From assembly GCF_051020985.1 (NCBI RefSeq), contig NW_027475147.1:372001-436000 (forward strand): a stretch of DNA of 64,000 nucleotides, written 5' to 3'. The position numbers were made by a program, and so were the translations under genes. A model generated the notes under the pieces. That model was not told the origin of the DNA. It saw only the letters and a program-made list of their open reading frames with translations, and searched no databases. The stretch is from Nomia melanderi. Its lineage: Eukaryota; Arthropoda; Insecta; Hymenoptera; Halictidae. Of this stretch, positions 22,791 to 37,026 are shown one piece after another; within the stretch, counting starts at the first letter, position 1; each line of letters opens with the position of its first letter.

Positions 22791-25015
22791 AGAGTGTCCG
22801 GCCCCATGAGACGGTGGTTTTCTCTGCCCCTGGTGGTCCGAGGTCGTTCCCGCTTCACAGATTCATGCGCCAGGGCCTCCTACAGACAATGCACTTTGAT
22901 TTATTGCGCTATCTGTAATAGCACCCGAGATATCACCAGATATATATTGGATTTTCCCCTGACCCTGAGTGTCCGGCCCCATGAGACTGTGGTTTTCTCG
23001 GCCCCTAGTGGTCCGAGGTCGTTCCCGCTGCACAGATTCATGCGCCAGGGCCTCCTACAGACAACGCACTTTGATTTATTGCGCTATCTGTAATAGCACC
23101 CGAGATATCACCAGATATATATTGGATTTTTCCCTGACCCTGAGTGTCCGGCCCCATGAGACGGTGGTTGTCTCGCCCCTGGTGGTCCGAGGTCGTTCCC
23201 GCTGCACAGATTCATGCGCCAGTGCCTTCTACAGACAATGCACTTTGATTTATTGCGCTATCTGTAATAGCAGCCGAGATATCACCAGATATATATTGGA
23301 TTTTTCCCTGACTCTGAGTGTCCGGCCCCATGAGACGGTGGTTTTCTCGGCCCCTGGTGGTCCGAGGTCGTTCCCGCTTCCCAGATTCATGCGCCAGGGC
23401 CTCCTCCAGACAATGCACTTTGATTTATTGCGCTATCTGTAATAGCACCCGAGATATCACCAGATATATATTGGATTTTCCCCTGACCCTGAGTGTCCGG
23501 CCCCATGAGATGGTGGTTTTCTCGGCCCCTGGTGGTCCGAGGTCGTTCCCGCTGCACAGATTCATGCGCCAGGGCCTCCTACAGACAATGCGATTGATTT
23601 ATTGCGCTATCTGTAATAGCACCCGAGATATCACCAGATATATATTGGATTTTCCCCTGACCCTGAGTGTCCGGCCCCATGAGACTGTGGTTTTCTCGGC
23701 CCCTGGTGGTCCGAGGTCGTTCCCGTTGCACAGATTCATGCGTCAGGGCCTCCTACAGACAATGCACTTTGATTTATTGCGCTATCTGTAATAGCACCCG
23801 AGATATCACCAGATATATATTGGATATTTCCCGCACCCTGAGTGTCCAGCCCCATGAGACGGTGGTTTTCTCGGCCCCTGGTGGACCGAGGTCGTTCCCG
23901 CTGCACAGATTCATGCGCCAGGGCCTCCTGCAGATAATTCACTTTGATTTATTTCCCTATCTGTAATAGCACCCGAGATATCACCACATATATATTGGAT
24001 TTTTCCCTGACCCAGAGTGTCCGGCCCCATGAGACGGTGGTTTTCTCTGCCCCTGGTGGTCCGAGGTCGTTCCCGCTTCACAGATTCATGGGCCAGGGCC
24101 TCCTACAGACAATGCACTTTGATTTATTGCGCTATCTGTAATAGCACCCGAGATATCACCAGATATATATTGGATTTTCCCCTGACCCTGAGTGTCCGGC
24201 CCCATGAGACTGTGGTATTCTCGGCCCCTGGTCGTCCGAGATTGTTCCCGCTGCACAGATTCATGCGCCAGGGCCCCCTACAAGTAATGCACTTTGATTT
24301 ATTGCGCTATCTGTAATAGCACCCGAGATATCACCAGATATATATTGGATTTTTCCCTGACCCTCAGTGCCCGGCCCCATGAGACGGTGGTTGTCTCGCC
24401 CCTGGTGGTCCGAGGTCGTTCCCGCTGCACAGATTCATGCGCCAGTGCCTTCTACAGACAATGCACTTTGATTTATTGCGCTATCTGTAATAGGACCCGA
24501 GATATCACCAGATATATATTGGATTTTCCCCAGACACTGAGTGTTCGGCGCCATGTGACTGTAGTTTTCTCGGCCCCTGGTGGTCCGAGGTCGTTCCCGC
24601 TGCACAGATTCATGCGCCAGGGCCTCCTACAGACAATGCAATTTGATTTATTGCGCTATCTGTAATAGCACCCGAGACATCACCAGATATATATTGGATT
24701 TTTAACTGATCCAGAGTGTCCGGCCCCATGAGACGGTTGTTTTCTCGGCCCCTGGCGGTCCGAGGTCGTTCCCGCTGCACAGATGCATGCGCCAGGGCCT
24801 CCTGCAGATAATTCACTATGGTTTATTGCGCTATCTCTAATAGCACCCGAGATATCACCAGATATATATTGGATTTTCCCCTGACCCTGAGTGTCCGGCC
24901 CCATGAGACTGTGGTTTTCTCGGTCCCTGGTCGTCCGAGATCGTTCCCGCTGCACAGATTCATGCGCCAGGGCCTCCTACAAGTAATGCACTTTGATTTA
25001 TTGCGCTATCTGTAA

Positions 25016-25365
25016 TAGCACCCGAGATATCACCAGATATATGCTGCATTTTTACATGACCATGGGTGACGGATTCCGAATATCACTAATTTTCTCGGCC
25101 CCTGGTGGTCCGAGGTCGTTCCTGCTGCACAGATTCAGTCGCCAGGGCCTCCTACAGACAATGCACTTTGATTTATTGCGGTATCTCTAATAGCACCCTA
25201 GATATCACCAGATATATATTGGGTTTTTCCCTGACCCTTACAGTCCGGCCCCATGGGACGGTGATTTTCTCGGCCCCTGGTGGTCCGAGGTCGTTCCCGC
25301 TGCATAGAATCATGCGCCAGGGCCTCCTACAGACAATGCACTTTGATTTATTGCGCTATCTGTAA
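25016..25365 (+). repeat. B-D dimer (exemplar)
   Basis: Type D has CACCCTAGATATC, TTGGGTTTTTCCC and CCCTTACAGTCC. D units start at 25191, 26766, 27466, 27816, 28516, 29391, 31316, 37263 and 57374, and each of the nine directly follows a B unit. The segment 24985-25474 is repeated at 26560-27049, 1575 bp away, with almost no change. The dimer is thus the propagating unit in this part of the array. Confidence 0.85.
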
Positions 25366-27290
25366 TAGCACCCGAGATATCACCAGATATATATTGGATT
25401 TTCCCCTGACCCTGAGTGTCCGGCCCCATGAGACTGTGGTTTTCTCGGCCCCTGGTGGTCCGAGGTCGTTCCCGTTGCACAGATTCATGCGCCAGGGCCT
25501 CCTGCAGATAATTCACTTTGGTTTATCGCGCTATCTCTAATAGCACCCGAGATATCACCAGATATATATTGGATTTTTCACTGACCCTGAGTGTCCGGCC
25601 CCATGAGACGGTGGTTTTCTCGGCCCCTGGTGGTCCGAGGTCGTTCCCGCTGCACTGATTCATGCGCCAGGGCCTCCTACAGACAATGCACTTTGATTCA
25701 TTGCGCTATCTGTAATAGCACCCGAGATATCACCAGATATATATTGGATATTTCCCTCACCCTGAGTGTCCAGCCGCATGAGACGGTGGTTTTCTCGGCC
25801 CCTGGTGGACCGAGGTCGTTCCCGCTGCACAGATTCATGCGCCAGGGCATCCTACAGACAATGCACTTTGATTTATTGCGCTATCTGTAATAGCACCCGA
25901 GATATCACCAGATATATGCTGCATTTTTACATGACCATGGGTGACGGATTCCGAATATCACTAATTTTCTCGGCCCCTGGTGGTCCGAGGTCGTTCCCGC
26001 TGCACAGATACATGCGCCAGGGCCTCCTACAGACAATGCACTTTGATTTATTGCGCTATCTGTAATAGCACCCGAGATATCACCAGATATATGCTGCATT
26101 TTTACATGACCATGGGTGACGGATTCCGAATATCACTAATTTTCTCGGCCCCTGGTGGTCCGAGGTCGTTCCCGCTGCATAGAATCATGTGCCAGGGCCT
26201 CCTACAGACAATGCACTTTGATTTATTGCGCTATCTGTAATAGCACCCGAGATATCACCAGATATATATTGGATTTTTCACTGACCCTGAGTGTCCGGCC
26301 CCATGAGACTGTGGTTTTCTCGGCGCCTGGTGGTCCGAGGTCGTGCCCGTTGCACCGATTCATGCGGCAGGGCCTCCTGCAGATAATTCACTTTGGTTTA
26401 TTGCGCTATCTCTAATAGCACCCGAGATATCACCAGATATATATTGGATTGTCCCCCGACCCTGAGTGTCCGGCCCCATGAGACTGTGGTTTTCTCGGCC
26501 CCTGGTGGTCCGAGGTCGTTCCCGCTGCACAGATTCATGCGCCAGGGCCTCCTACAGACAATGCACTTTGATTTATTGCGCTATCTGTAATAGCACCCGA
26601 GATATCACCAGATATATGCTGCATTTTTACATGACCATGGGTGACGGATTCCGAATATCACTAATTTTCTCGGCCCCTGGTGGTCCGAGGTCGTTCCTGC
26701 TGCACAGATTCAGTCGCCAGGGCCTCCTACAGACAATGCACTTTGATTTATTGCGGTATCTCTAATAGCACCCTAGATATCACCAGATATATATTGGGTT
26801 TTTCCCTGACCCTTACAGTCCGGCCCCATGGGACGGTGATTTTCTCGGCCCCTGGTGGTCCGAGGTCGTTCCCGCTGCATAGAATCATGCGCCAGGGCCT
26901 CCTACAGACAATGCACTTTGATTTATTGCGCCATCTGTAATAGCACCCGAGATATCACCAGATATATATTGGATTTTCCCCTGACCCTGAGTGTCCGGCC
27001 CCATGAGACTGTGGTTTTCTCGGCCCCTGGTGGTCCGAGGTCGTTCCCGCTGCACAGATTCATGCGCCATGGCCTCCTACAGACAATGCGCGTTGGTTTA
27101 TTGCGCTATCTGTAATAGCACCCGAGATATCACCAGATATATGCTGCATTTTTACATGACCTTGGGTGACGGATTCCGAATATCACTAATTTTCTCGGCC
27201 CCTGGTGGTCCGAGGTCGTTCCCGCTGCACAGATACATGCGCCAGGGCCTCCTACAGACAATGCACTTTGATTTATTGCGCTATCTGTAA

Positions 27291-27990
27291 TAGCACCCGA
27301 GATATCACCAGATATATGCTGCATTTTTACATGACCTTGGGTGACGGATTCCAAATATCACTAATTTTCTCGGCCCCTGGTGGTCTGAGGTCGTTCCTGC
27401 TGCACAGATTCATTCGCCAGGGCCTCCTACAGACAATGCACTTTGATTTATTGCGGTATCTCTAATAGCACCCTAGATATCACCAGATATATATTGGGTT
27501 TTTCCCTGACCCTTACAGTCCGGCCCGATGAGACGGTGATTTTCTCGGCCCCTGGTGGTCCGAGGTCGTTTGCGCTGCACAGATTCATGCGCCAGGGCCT
27601 CCTACAGACAATGCACTTTGATTTATTGCGCTATCTGTAATAGCACCCGAGATATCACCAGATATAAGCTGCATTTTTACATGACCTTGGGTGACGGATT
27701 CCGAATATCACTAATTTTCTCGGCCCCTGGTGGTCTGAGGTCGTTCCTGCTGCACAGATTCATTCGCCAGGGCCTCCTACAGACAATGCACTTTGATTTA
27801 TTGCGGTATCTCTAATAGCACCCTAGATATCACCAGATATATATTGGGTTTTTCCCTGACCCTTACAGTCCGGCCCGATGAGACGGTGATTTTCTCGGCC
27901 CCTGGTGGTCCGAGGTCGTTCCCGCTGCACAGAATCATGCGCCAGGGCTTCCTGCAGACAATGCACTTTGGTTTATTGCGCTATCTCTAA
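27291..27990 (+). repeat. Two tandem B-D dimers (350-bp period)
   Basis: 27354-27570 and 27704-27920 are identical by eye at a 350-bp offset, with the shared marker GGTGGTCTGAGG. The two B units differ in their early part (GATATATGCTGC and CCAAATATC at 27291; GATATAAGCTGC and CCGAATATC at 27641). The D units differ just after the dyad box (CGTTTGCGCTGC against CGTTCCCGCTGC). Confidence 0.82.
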
Positions 27991-28083
27991 TAGCACCCGA
28001 GAAATCACCAGATATATATTGGATTTTCCCCTGAATCTGAGTGTCCGGCCCCATGAGATGGTGGTTTTCTCGGCCCCTGGTGA

Positions 28084-30116
28084 TCCGAGGTCGTTCCCGC
28101 TGCACAGATTCATGCGCCAGGGCATCCTACAGATAATTCGCTTTGGTTTATTTCGCTATCTGTAATAGGACCCGAGATATCACCAGATATATATTGGATT
28201 TTCCCCAGACCCTGAGTGTCCGGCCGCATGAGACTGTAGTTTTCTCGGCCCCTGGTGGTCCGAGGTCGTTCCCGCTGCACAGATTCATGCGCCAGGGCCT
28301 CCTACAGACAATGCACTTTGATTTATTGCGCTATCTGTAATAGCACCCGAGATATCACCAGATATAAGCTGCATTTTTACATGACCTTGGGTGACGGATT
28401 CCGAATATCACTAATTTTCTCGGCCCCTGGTGGTCCGAGGTCGTTCCCGCTGCACAGATACATGCGCCAGGGCCTCCTACAGACAATGCACTTTGATTTA
28501 TTGCGGTATCTCTAATAGCACCCTAGATATCACCAGATATATATTGGGTTTTTCCCTGACCCTTACAGTCCGGCCCGATGAGACGGTGATTTTCTCGGCC
28601 CCTGGTGGTCCGAGGTCGTTCCCGCTGCACAGAATCATGCGCCAGGGCTTCCTGCAGACAATGCACTTTGGTTTATTGCGCTATCTCTAATAGCACCCGA
28701 GATATCACCAGATATATATTGGATTTTCCCCTGAATCTGAGTGTCCGGCCCCATGAGATGGTGGTTTTCTCGGCCCCTGGTGATCCGAGGTCGTTCCCGC
28801 TGCACAGATTCATGCACCAGGGCCTCTTGCAGACAATTCACTTTGGTTTATTGCGCTATCACTAATAGCACCCGAGATATCACCAGATATATATTGGATT
28901 GTCCCCTGACCCTGAGTGTCCGGCCCCATGAGACTGTGGTTTTCTCGGCCCCTGGTGGTCCGAGGTCGTTCCCGCTGCACAGATTCATGCGCCAGGGCAT
29001 CCTACAGATAATTCGCTTTGGTTTATTTCGCTATCTGTAATAGGACCCGAGATATCACCAGATATATATTGGATTTTCCCCAGACCCTGAGTGTCCGGCC
29101 GCATGAGACTGTAGTTTTCTCGGCCCCTGGTGGTCCGAGGTCGTTCCCGCTGCACAGATTCATGCGCCAGGGCCTCCTACAGACAATGCACTTTGATTTA
29201 TTGCGCTATCTGTAATAGCACCCGAGATATCACCAGATATAATCTGCATTTTTACATGACCTTGGGTGACGGATTCCGAATATCACTAATTTTCTCGGCC
29301 CCTGGTGGTCCGAGGTCGTTCCCGCTGCACACATACATGCGCCAGGGCCTCCTACAGACAATGCACTTTGATTTATTGCGGTATCTCTAATAGCACCCTA
29401 GATATCACCAGATATATATTGGGTTTTTCCCTGACCCTTACAGTCCGGCCCGATGAGACGGTGATTTTCTCGGCCCCTGGTGGTGCGAGGTCGTTCCCGC
29501 TGCACAGAATCATGCGCCAGGGCTTCCTGCAGACAATGCACTTTGGTTTATTGCGCTATCTCTAATAGCACCCGAGATATCACCAGATATATATTGGATT
29601 TTCCCCTGAATCTGAGTGTCCGGCCCCATGAGATGGTGGTTTTCTCGGCCCCTGGTGATCCGAGGTCGTTCCCGCTGCACAGATTCATGCACCAGGGCCT
29701 CCTGCAGACAATTCACTTTGGTTTATTGCGCTATCACTAATAGCACCCGAGATATCACCAGATATATATTGGATTGTCCCCTGACCCTGAGTGTCCGGCC
29801 CCATGAGACTGTGGTTTTCTCGGCCCCTGGTGGTCCGAGGTCGTTCCCGCTGCACAGATTCATGCGCCAGGGCATCCTACAGATAATTCGCTTTGGTTTA
29901 TTTCGCTATCTGTAATAGGACCCGAGATATCACCAGATATATATTGGATTTTCCCCAGACCCTGAGTGTCCGGCCGCATGAGACTGTAGTTTTCTCGGCC
30001 CCTGGTGGTCCGAGGTCGTTCCCGCTGCACAGATTCATGCGCCAGGGCCTCCTACAGACAATGCACTTTGATTTATTGCGCTATCTGTAATAGCACCCGA
30101 GATATCACCAGATATA
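28084..30116 (+). repeat. 5-mer higher-order repeat, 875-bp period, 2.3 copies
   Basis: Copies 28084-28958 and 28959-29833 are followed by a partial copy to 30116. The unit order includes a GGACCCGAG unit, an A unit with GACTGTAG, B, D, an A unit with GAATCTGAG and an A unit with GGATTGTCCCC. Only a handful of single-base differences are seen (for example GATATAAGC against GATATAATC, and CACAGATAC against CACACATAC), so the copies are over 99% alike. Confidence 0.88.
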
Positions 30117-31503
30117 TATTGGAATTTTCACTGACCCTGAGTGTCCGGCCCCATGAGACTGTGGTTTTCTCGGCGCCTGGTGGTCCGAGGTCGAGCCCGT
30201 TGCACCGATTCATGCGGCAGGGCCTCCTGCAGATAATTCACTTTGGTTTATTGCGCTATCTCTAATAGCACCCGAGATATCACCAGATATATATTGGATT
30301 GTCCCCCGACCCTGAGTGTCCGGCCCCATGAGACTGTGGTTTTCTCGGCCCCTGGTGGTCCGAGGTCGTTCCCGCTGCACAGATTCATGCGCCAGGGCCT
30401 CCTACAGACAATGCACTTTGATTTATTGCGCTATCTGTAATAGCACCCGAGATATCACCAGATATATGCTGCATTTTTACATGACCTTGGGTGACGGATT
30501 CCGAATATCACTAATTTTCTCCGCCCCTGGTGGTCCGAGGTCGTTCCCGCTGCACAGATACATGCGCCAGGGCCTCCTACAGACAATGCACTTTGATTTA
30601 TTGCGCTATCTGTAATAGCACCCGAGATATCACCAGATATATGCTGCATTTTTACATGACCATGGGTGACGGATTCCGAATATCACTAATTTTCTCGGCC
30701 CCTGGTGGTCCGAGGTCGTTCCTGCTGCACAGATTCAGTCGCCAGGGCCTCCTACAGACAATGCACTTTGATTTATTGCGGTATCTCTAATAGCACCCGA
30801 GATATCACCAGATATATATTGGATTTTCCCCTGACCCTCAGTGTCCGGCCCCATGAGACTGTGGTTTTCTCGGCCCCTGGTGGTCCGAGGTCGTTCCCGT
30901 TGCACAGATTCATGCGCCAGGGCCTCCTGCAGATAATTGACTTTGGTTTATTGCGCTATCTCTAATAGCACCCGAGATATCACCAGATATATATTGGATT
31001 TTCCCCTGACCTTGAGTGTCCGGCCCCATGAGACTGTGGTTTTCTCGGCCCCTGGTGGTCCGAGGTCGTTCCCGCTGCACAGATACATGCGCCAGGGCCT
31101 CCTACAGACAATGCACTTTGATTTATTGCGCTATCTGTAATAGCACCCGAGATATCACCAGATATATGCTGCATTTTTACATGACCTTGGGTGACGGATT
31201 CCGAATATCACTAATTTTCTCGGCCCCTGGTGGTCTGAGGTCGTTCCTGCTGCACAGATTCATTCGCCAGGGCCTCCTACAGACAATGCACTTTGATTTA
31301 TTGCGGTATCTCTAATAGCACCCTAGATATCACCAGATATATATTGGGTTTTTCCCTGACCCTTACAGTCCGGCCCGATGAGACGGTGCTTTTCTCGACC
31401 CCTGGTGGTCCGAGGTCGTTCCCGCTGCACAAAATCATGCGCCAGGGCTTCCTGCAGACAATGCACTTTGGTTTATTGCGCTATCTCTAATAGCACCCGA
31501 GAT

Positions 31504-32799
31504 ATCACCAGATATATATTGGATTTTCCCCTGAATCTGAGTGTCCGGCCCCATGAGATGGTGGTTTTCTCGGCCCCTGGTGATCCGAGGTCGTTCCCGT
31601 TGCACCGATTCATGCGGCAGGGCCTCCTGCAGATAATTCACTTTGGTTTATTGCGCTATCTCTAATAGCACCCGAGATATCACCAGATATATATTGGATT
31701 GTCCCCTGACCCTGAGTGTCCGGCCCCATGAGACTGTGGTTTTCTCGGCCCCTGGTCGTCCGAGGTCGTTCCCGCTGCACAAATTCATGCGCCAGGGCCT
31801 CCTACAAGTGATGCACTATGATTTATTGCGCTATCTGTAATAGCACCCGAGATATCACCAGATATATATTGGATTTTTCCCTGACCCTGAGTGTCCGGCC
31901 CCATGAGACGGTGGTTGTCTCGCCCCTGGTGGTCCGAGGTCGTTCCCGCTGCACATATTCATGCCCCAGTGCCTTCTACAGACAATGCACTTTGATTTAT
32001 TGCGCTATCTGTAATAGCAGCCGAGATATCACCAGATATATATTGGATTTCTCACTGACCCTAAGTGTCCGGCCCCTCGGGACGGTGGTTTTCTCGGCCC
32101 CTGGAGGTCCGAGGTCGTTCCCGCTGCACAGATTCATGCGCCAGGGCCTCCTACAGATAACTCACTTTGGTTTATTGCGCTATCTATAATAGCACCCGAG
32201 ATATAACCAGATATATATTGGATTTTTCCCTGACCCTGAGTGTCCGGCCCCATGAGACGGTAGTTTTCTCGGCCCCTGGTGGTCCGAGGTCGTTCCCGCT
32301 GCACAGATTCATGCGCCAGGGCCTCCTACAGACAATGCACTTTGATTTATTGCGCTATCTGTAATAGCACCCGAGATATCACCAGATATATATTGGATTT
32401 TTCCCTTACCCTGAGTGTCCGGCCCCATGAGACGGTGGTTTTTTCGGCCCCTGGCGGTCCGAGGTCGTTCCCGCTGCACAGATGCATGCGCCAGGGCCTC
32501 CTGCAGATAATTCACTTTGGCTTATTGCGCTATCTCTAATAGCACCCGAGATATCACCAGATATATATTGGATTTTGCCCTGACCCTGAGTGTCCGGCCC
32601 CATGAGACTGTGGTTTTCTCGGCCCCTGGTGGTCCGAGGTCGATCCCGTTGCACAGATTCATGCGCCAGGGCCTCCTGCAGATAATTCACTTTGGTTTAT
32701 TGCGCTATCTCTAATAGCACCCGAGATATCACCAGATATATATTGGATTTTTCCCTGACCCTGAGTGTCCGGCCCCATGAGACGGTGGTTTTCTCGGCC
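31504..32799 (+). repeat. 1296-bp segment repeated at 33078-34373
   Basis: The offset is 1574 bp (nine units less one base). About half a dozen substitutions separate the copies, near 31745, 31954, 31965, 32290 and 32643. The segment carries one lineage a 174-bp unit and one type E unit. The later copy lies inside the first copy of the 2099-bp repeat, so at least two rounds of duplication are layered here. Confidence 0.85.
32015..32189 (+). repeat. Type E monomer (exemplar)
   Basis: Type E has GGCCCCTCGGGACGG instead of GGCCCCATGAGACGG, usually with CCTAAGTGTCC. Copies start at 32015, 33589, 35688, 39187, 48976, 50201, 52999, 54224, 62098 and 63497. Those in 32-40 kb directly follow a lineage a 174-bp unit; those in 48-55 kb do not. 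Confidence 0.8.
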
Positions 32800-32828
32800 T
32801 CTGGTGGTCGGAGGTCGTTCCTGCTGGC

Positions 32829-35800
32829 CAGATTCATTCGCCTGGGCCTACTAAAGACAATGCACTTTGATTTATTGCGCTATCTGTAATAGCACCCGAG
32901 ATATCACCAGATATATATTGGATTTTCCCCTGACCCTGAGTGTCCGGCCCCGTGAGTCGGTGGTTTTCTCGGCCCCTGGTGGCCCGGCGTCGTTCCCGCT
33001 GCCCGGATTCATGCGCCAGGGCCTCCTACAGACAATGCACTTTGGTTTATTGCGCTATCTCTAATAGCACCCGAGAAATCACCAGATATATATTGGATTT
33101 TCCCCTGAATCTGAGTGTCCGGCCCCATGAGATGGTGGTTTTCTCGGCCCCTGGTGATCCGAGGTCGTTCCCGTTGCACCGATTCATGCGGCAGGGCCTC
33201 CTGCAGATAATTCACTTTGGTTTATTGCGCTATCTCTAATAGCACCCGAGATATCACCAGATATATATTGGATTGTCCCCTGACCCTGAGTGTCCGGCCC
33301 CATGAGACTGTGGTTTCCTCGGCCCCTGGTCGTCCGAGGTCGTTCCCGCTGCACAAATTCATGCGCCAGGGCCTCCTACAAGTGATGCACTATGATTTAT
33401 TGCGCTATCTGTAATAGCACCCGAGATATCACCAGATATATATTGGATTTTTCCCTGACCCTGAGTGTCCGGCCCCATGAGACGGTGGTTGTCTCGCCCC
33501 TGGTGGTCCGAGGTCGTTCCCGCTGCACAGATTCATGCGCCAGTGCCTTCTACAGACAATGCACTTTGATTTATTGCGCTATCTGTAATAGCAGCCGAGA
33601 TATCACCAGATATATATTGGATTTCTCACTGACCCTAAGTGTCCGGCCCCTCGGGACGGTGGTTTTCTCGGCCCCTGGAGGTCCGAGGTCGTTCCCGCTG
33701 CACAGATTCATGCGCCAGGGCCTCCTACAGATAACTCACTTTGGTTTATTGCGCTATCTATAATAGCACCCGAGATATAACCAGATATATATTGGATTTT
33801 TCCCTGACCCTGAGTGTCCGGCCCCATGAGACGGTAGTTTTCTCGGCCCCTGGTGGTCCCAGGTCGTTCCCGCTGCACAGATTCATGCGCCAGGGCCTCC
33901 TACAGACAATGCACTTTGATTTATTGCGCTATCTGTAATAGCACCCGAGATATCACCAGATATATATTGGATTTTTCCCTTACCCTGAGTGTCCGGCCCC
34001 ATGAGACGGTGGTTTTTTCGGCCCCTGGCGGTCCGAGGTCGTTCCCGCTGCACAGATGCATGCGCCAGGGCCTCCTGCAGATAATTCACTTTGGCTTATT
34101 GCGCTATCTCTAATAGCACCCGAGATATCACCAGATATATATTGGATTTTGCCCTGACCCTGAGTGTCCGGCCCCATGAGACTGTGGTTTTCTCGGCCCC
34201 TGGTGGTCCGAGGTCGTTCCCGTTGCACAGATTCATGCGCCAGGGCCTCCTGCAGATAATTCACTTTGGTTTATTGCGCTATCTCTAATAGCACCCGAGA
34301 TATCACCAGATATATATTGGATTTTTCCCTGACCCTGAGTGTCCGGCCCCATGAGACGGTGGTTTTCTCGGCCCCTGGTGGTCCGAGATCGTTCCCGCTG
34401 CACAGAATCATGCGCCTGGGCTTCCTGCAGACAATTCACTTTGGTTTATTGCGCTATCTCTAATAGCACCCGAGATATCTCCAGATATATATTGGATTTT
34501 CCCCTGAATCTGAGTGTCCGGCCCCATGAGATGGTGGTTTTCTCGGCCCCTGGTGATCCGAGGTCGTTCCCGCTGCACAGATTCATGCGCCAGGGCCTCC
34601 TGCAGATAATTCACTTTGGCTTATTGCGCTATCTCTAATAGCACCCGAGATATCACCAGATATATATTGGATTTTTCCCTGACCCTGAGTGGCCGGCCCC
34701 ATGAGACGGTGGTCTTCTCGGCCCCTGGTGATCCGAGGTCGTTCCCGCTGCACAGATTCATGCGCCAGGGCCTCCTACAGACAATGCACTTTGATTTATT
34801 GCGCAATCTGTAATAGCACCCGAGATATCACCAGATATATGCTGCATTTTTACATGACCTTGGGTGACGGATTCCGAATATCACTAATTTTCTCGGCCCC
34901 TGGTGGTCCGAGGTCGTTCCCGCTGCACAGATTCATTCGCCTGGGCCTACTAAAGACAATGCACTTTGATTTATTGCGCTATCTGTAATAGCACCCGAGA
35001 TATCACCAGATATATATTGGATTTTCCCCTGACCCTGAGTGTCCGGCCCCGTGAGTCGGTGGTTTTCTCGGCCCCTGGTGGCCCGGCGTCGTTCCCGCTG
35101 CCCGGATTCATGCGCCAGGGCCTCCTACAGACAATGCACTTTGGTTTATTGCGCTATCTCTAATAGCACCCGAGAAATCACCAGATATATATTGGATTTT
35201 CCCCTGAATCTGAGTGTCCGGCCCCATGAGATGGTGGTTTTCTCGGCCCCTGGTGATCCGAGGTCGTTCCCGTTGCACCGATTCATGCGGCAGGGCCTCC
35301 TGCAGATAATTCACTTTGGTTTATTGCGCTATCTCTAATAGCACCCGAGATATCACCAGATATATATTGGATTGTCCCCTGACCCTGAGTGTCCGGCCCC
35401 ATGAGACTGTGGTTTCCTCGGCCCCTGGTCGTCCGAGGTCGTTCCCGCTGCACAAATTCATGCGCCAGGGCCTCCTACAAGTGATGCACTATGATTTATT
35501 GCGCTATCTGTAATAGCACCCGAGATATCACCAGATATATATTGGATTTTTCCCTGACCCTGAGTGTCCGGCCCCATGAGACGGTGGTTGTCTCGCCCCT
35601 GGTGGTCCGAGGTCGTTCCCGCTGCACAGATTCATGCGCCAGTGCCTTCTACAGACAATGCACTTTGATTTATTGCGCTATCTGTAATAGCAGCCGAGAT
35701 ATCACCAGATATATATTGGATTTCTCACTGACCCTAAGTGTCCGGCCCCTCGGGACGGTGGTTTTCTCGGCCCCTGGAGGTCCGAGGTCGTTCCCGCTGC

Positions 35801-37026
35801 ACAGATTCATGCGCCAGGGCCTCCTACAGATAACTCACTTTGGTTTATTGCGCTATCTATAATAGCACCCGAGATATAACCAGATATATATTGGATTTTT
35901 CCCTGACCCTGAGTGTCCGGCCCCATGAGACGGTAGTTTTCTCGGCCCCTGGTGGTCCCAGGTCGTTCCCGCTGCACAGATTCATGCGCCAGGGCCTCCT
36001 ACAGACAATGCACTTTGATTTATTGCGCTATCTGTAATAGCACCCGAGATATCACCAGATATATATTGGATTTTTCCCTTACCCTGAGTGTCCGGCCCCA
36101 TGAGACGGTGGTTTTTTCGGCCCCTGGCGGTCCGAGGTCGTTCCCGCTGCACAGATGCATGCGCCAGGGCCTCCTGCAGATAATTCACTTTGGCTTATTG
36201 CGCTATCTCTAATAGCACCCGAGATATCACCAGATATATATTGGATTTTGCCCTGACCCTGAGTGTCCGGCCCCATGAGACTGTGGTTTTCTCGGCCCCT
36301 GGTGGTCCGAGGTCGTTCCCGTTGCACAGATTCATGCGCCAGGGCCTCCTGCAGATAATTCACTTTGGTTTATTGCGCTATCTCTAATAGCACCCGAGAT
36401 ATCACCAGATATATATTGGATTTTTCCCTGACCCTGAGTGTCCGGCCCCATGAGACGGTGGTTTTCTCGGCCCCTGGTGGTCCGAGATCGTTCCCGCTGC
36501 ACAGAATCATGCGCCTGGGCTTCCTGCAGACAATTCACTTTGGTTTATTGCGCTATCTCTAATAGCACCCGAGATATCTCCAGATATATATTGGATTTTC
36601 CCCTGAATCTGAGTGTCCGGCCCCATGAGATGGTGGTTTTCTCGGCCCCTGGTGATCCGAGGTCGTTCCCGCTGCACAGATTCATGCGCCAGGGCCTCCT
36701 GCAGATAATTCACTTTGGCTTATTGCGCTATCTCTAATAGCACCCGAGATATCACCAGATATATATTGGATTTTTCCCTGACCCTGAGTGGCCGGCCCCA
36801 TGAGACGGTGGTCTTCTCGGCCCCTGGTGATCCGAGGTCGTTCCCGCTGCACAGATTCATGCGCCAGGGCCTCCTACAGACAATGCACTTTGATTTATTG
36901 CGCAATCTGTAATAGCACCCGAGATATCACCAGATATATGCTGCATTTTTACATGACCTTGGGTGACGGATTCCGAATATCACTAATTTTCTCGGCCCCT
37001 GGTGGTCCGAGGTCGTTCCCGCTGCA
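32829..37026 (+). repeat. 12-mer higher-order repeat, two tandem 2099-bp copies
   Basis: Copy 1 is 32829-34927 and copy 2 is 34928-37026; identity runs on to 37031. I found no difference between the copies over 2.1 kb, including rare markers such as GTTTCCTCGG, GGTCCCAGG and GGTTTTTTCGG. The length is twelve units less the single base lost in a lineage a unit. A third, partial copy of the second half is at 38001-38771, offset 2100 bp from 35901-36671. Such identity means a very recent duplication or an assembly effect. Confidence 0.9.
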
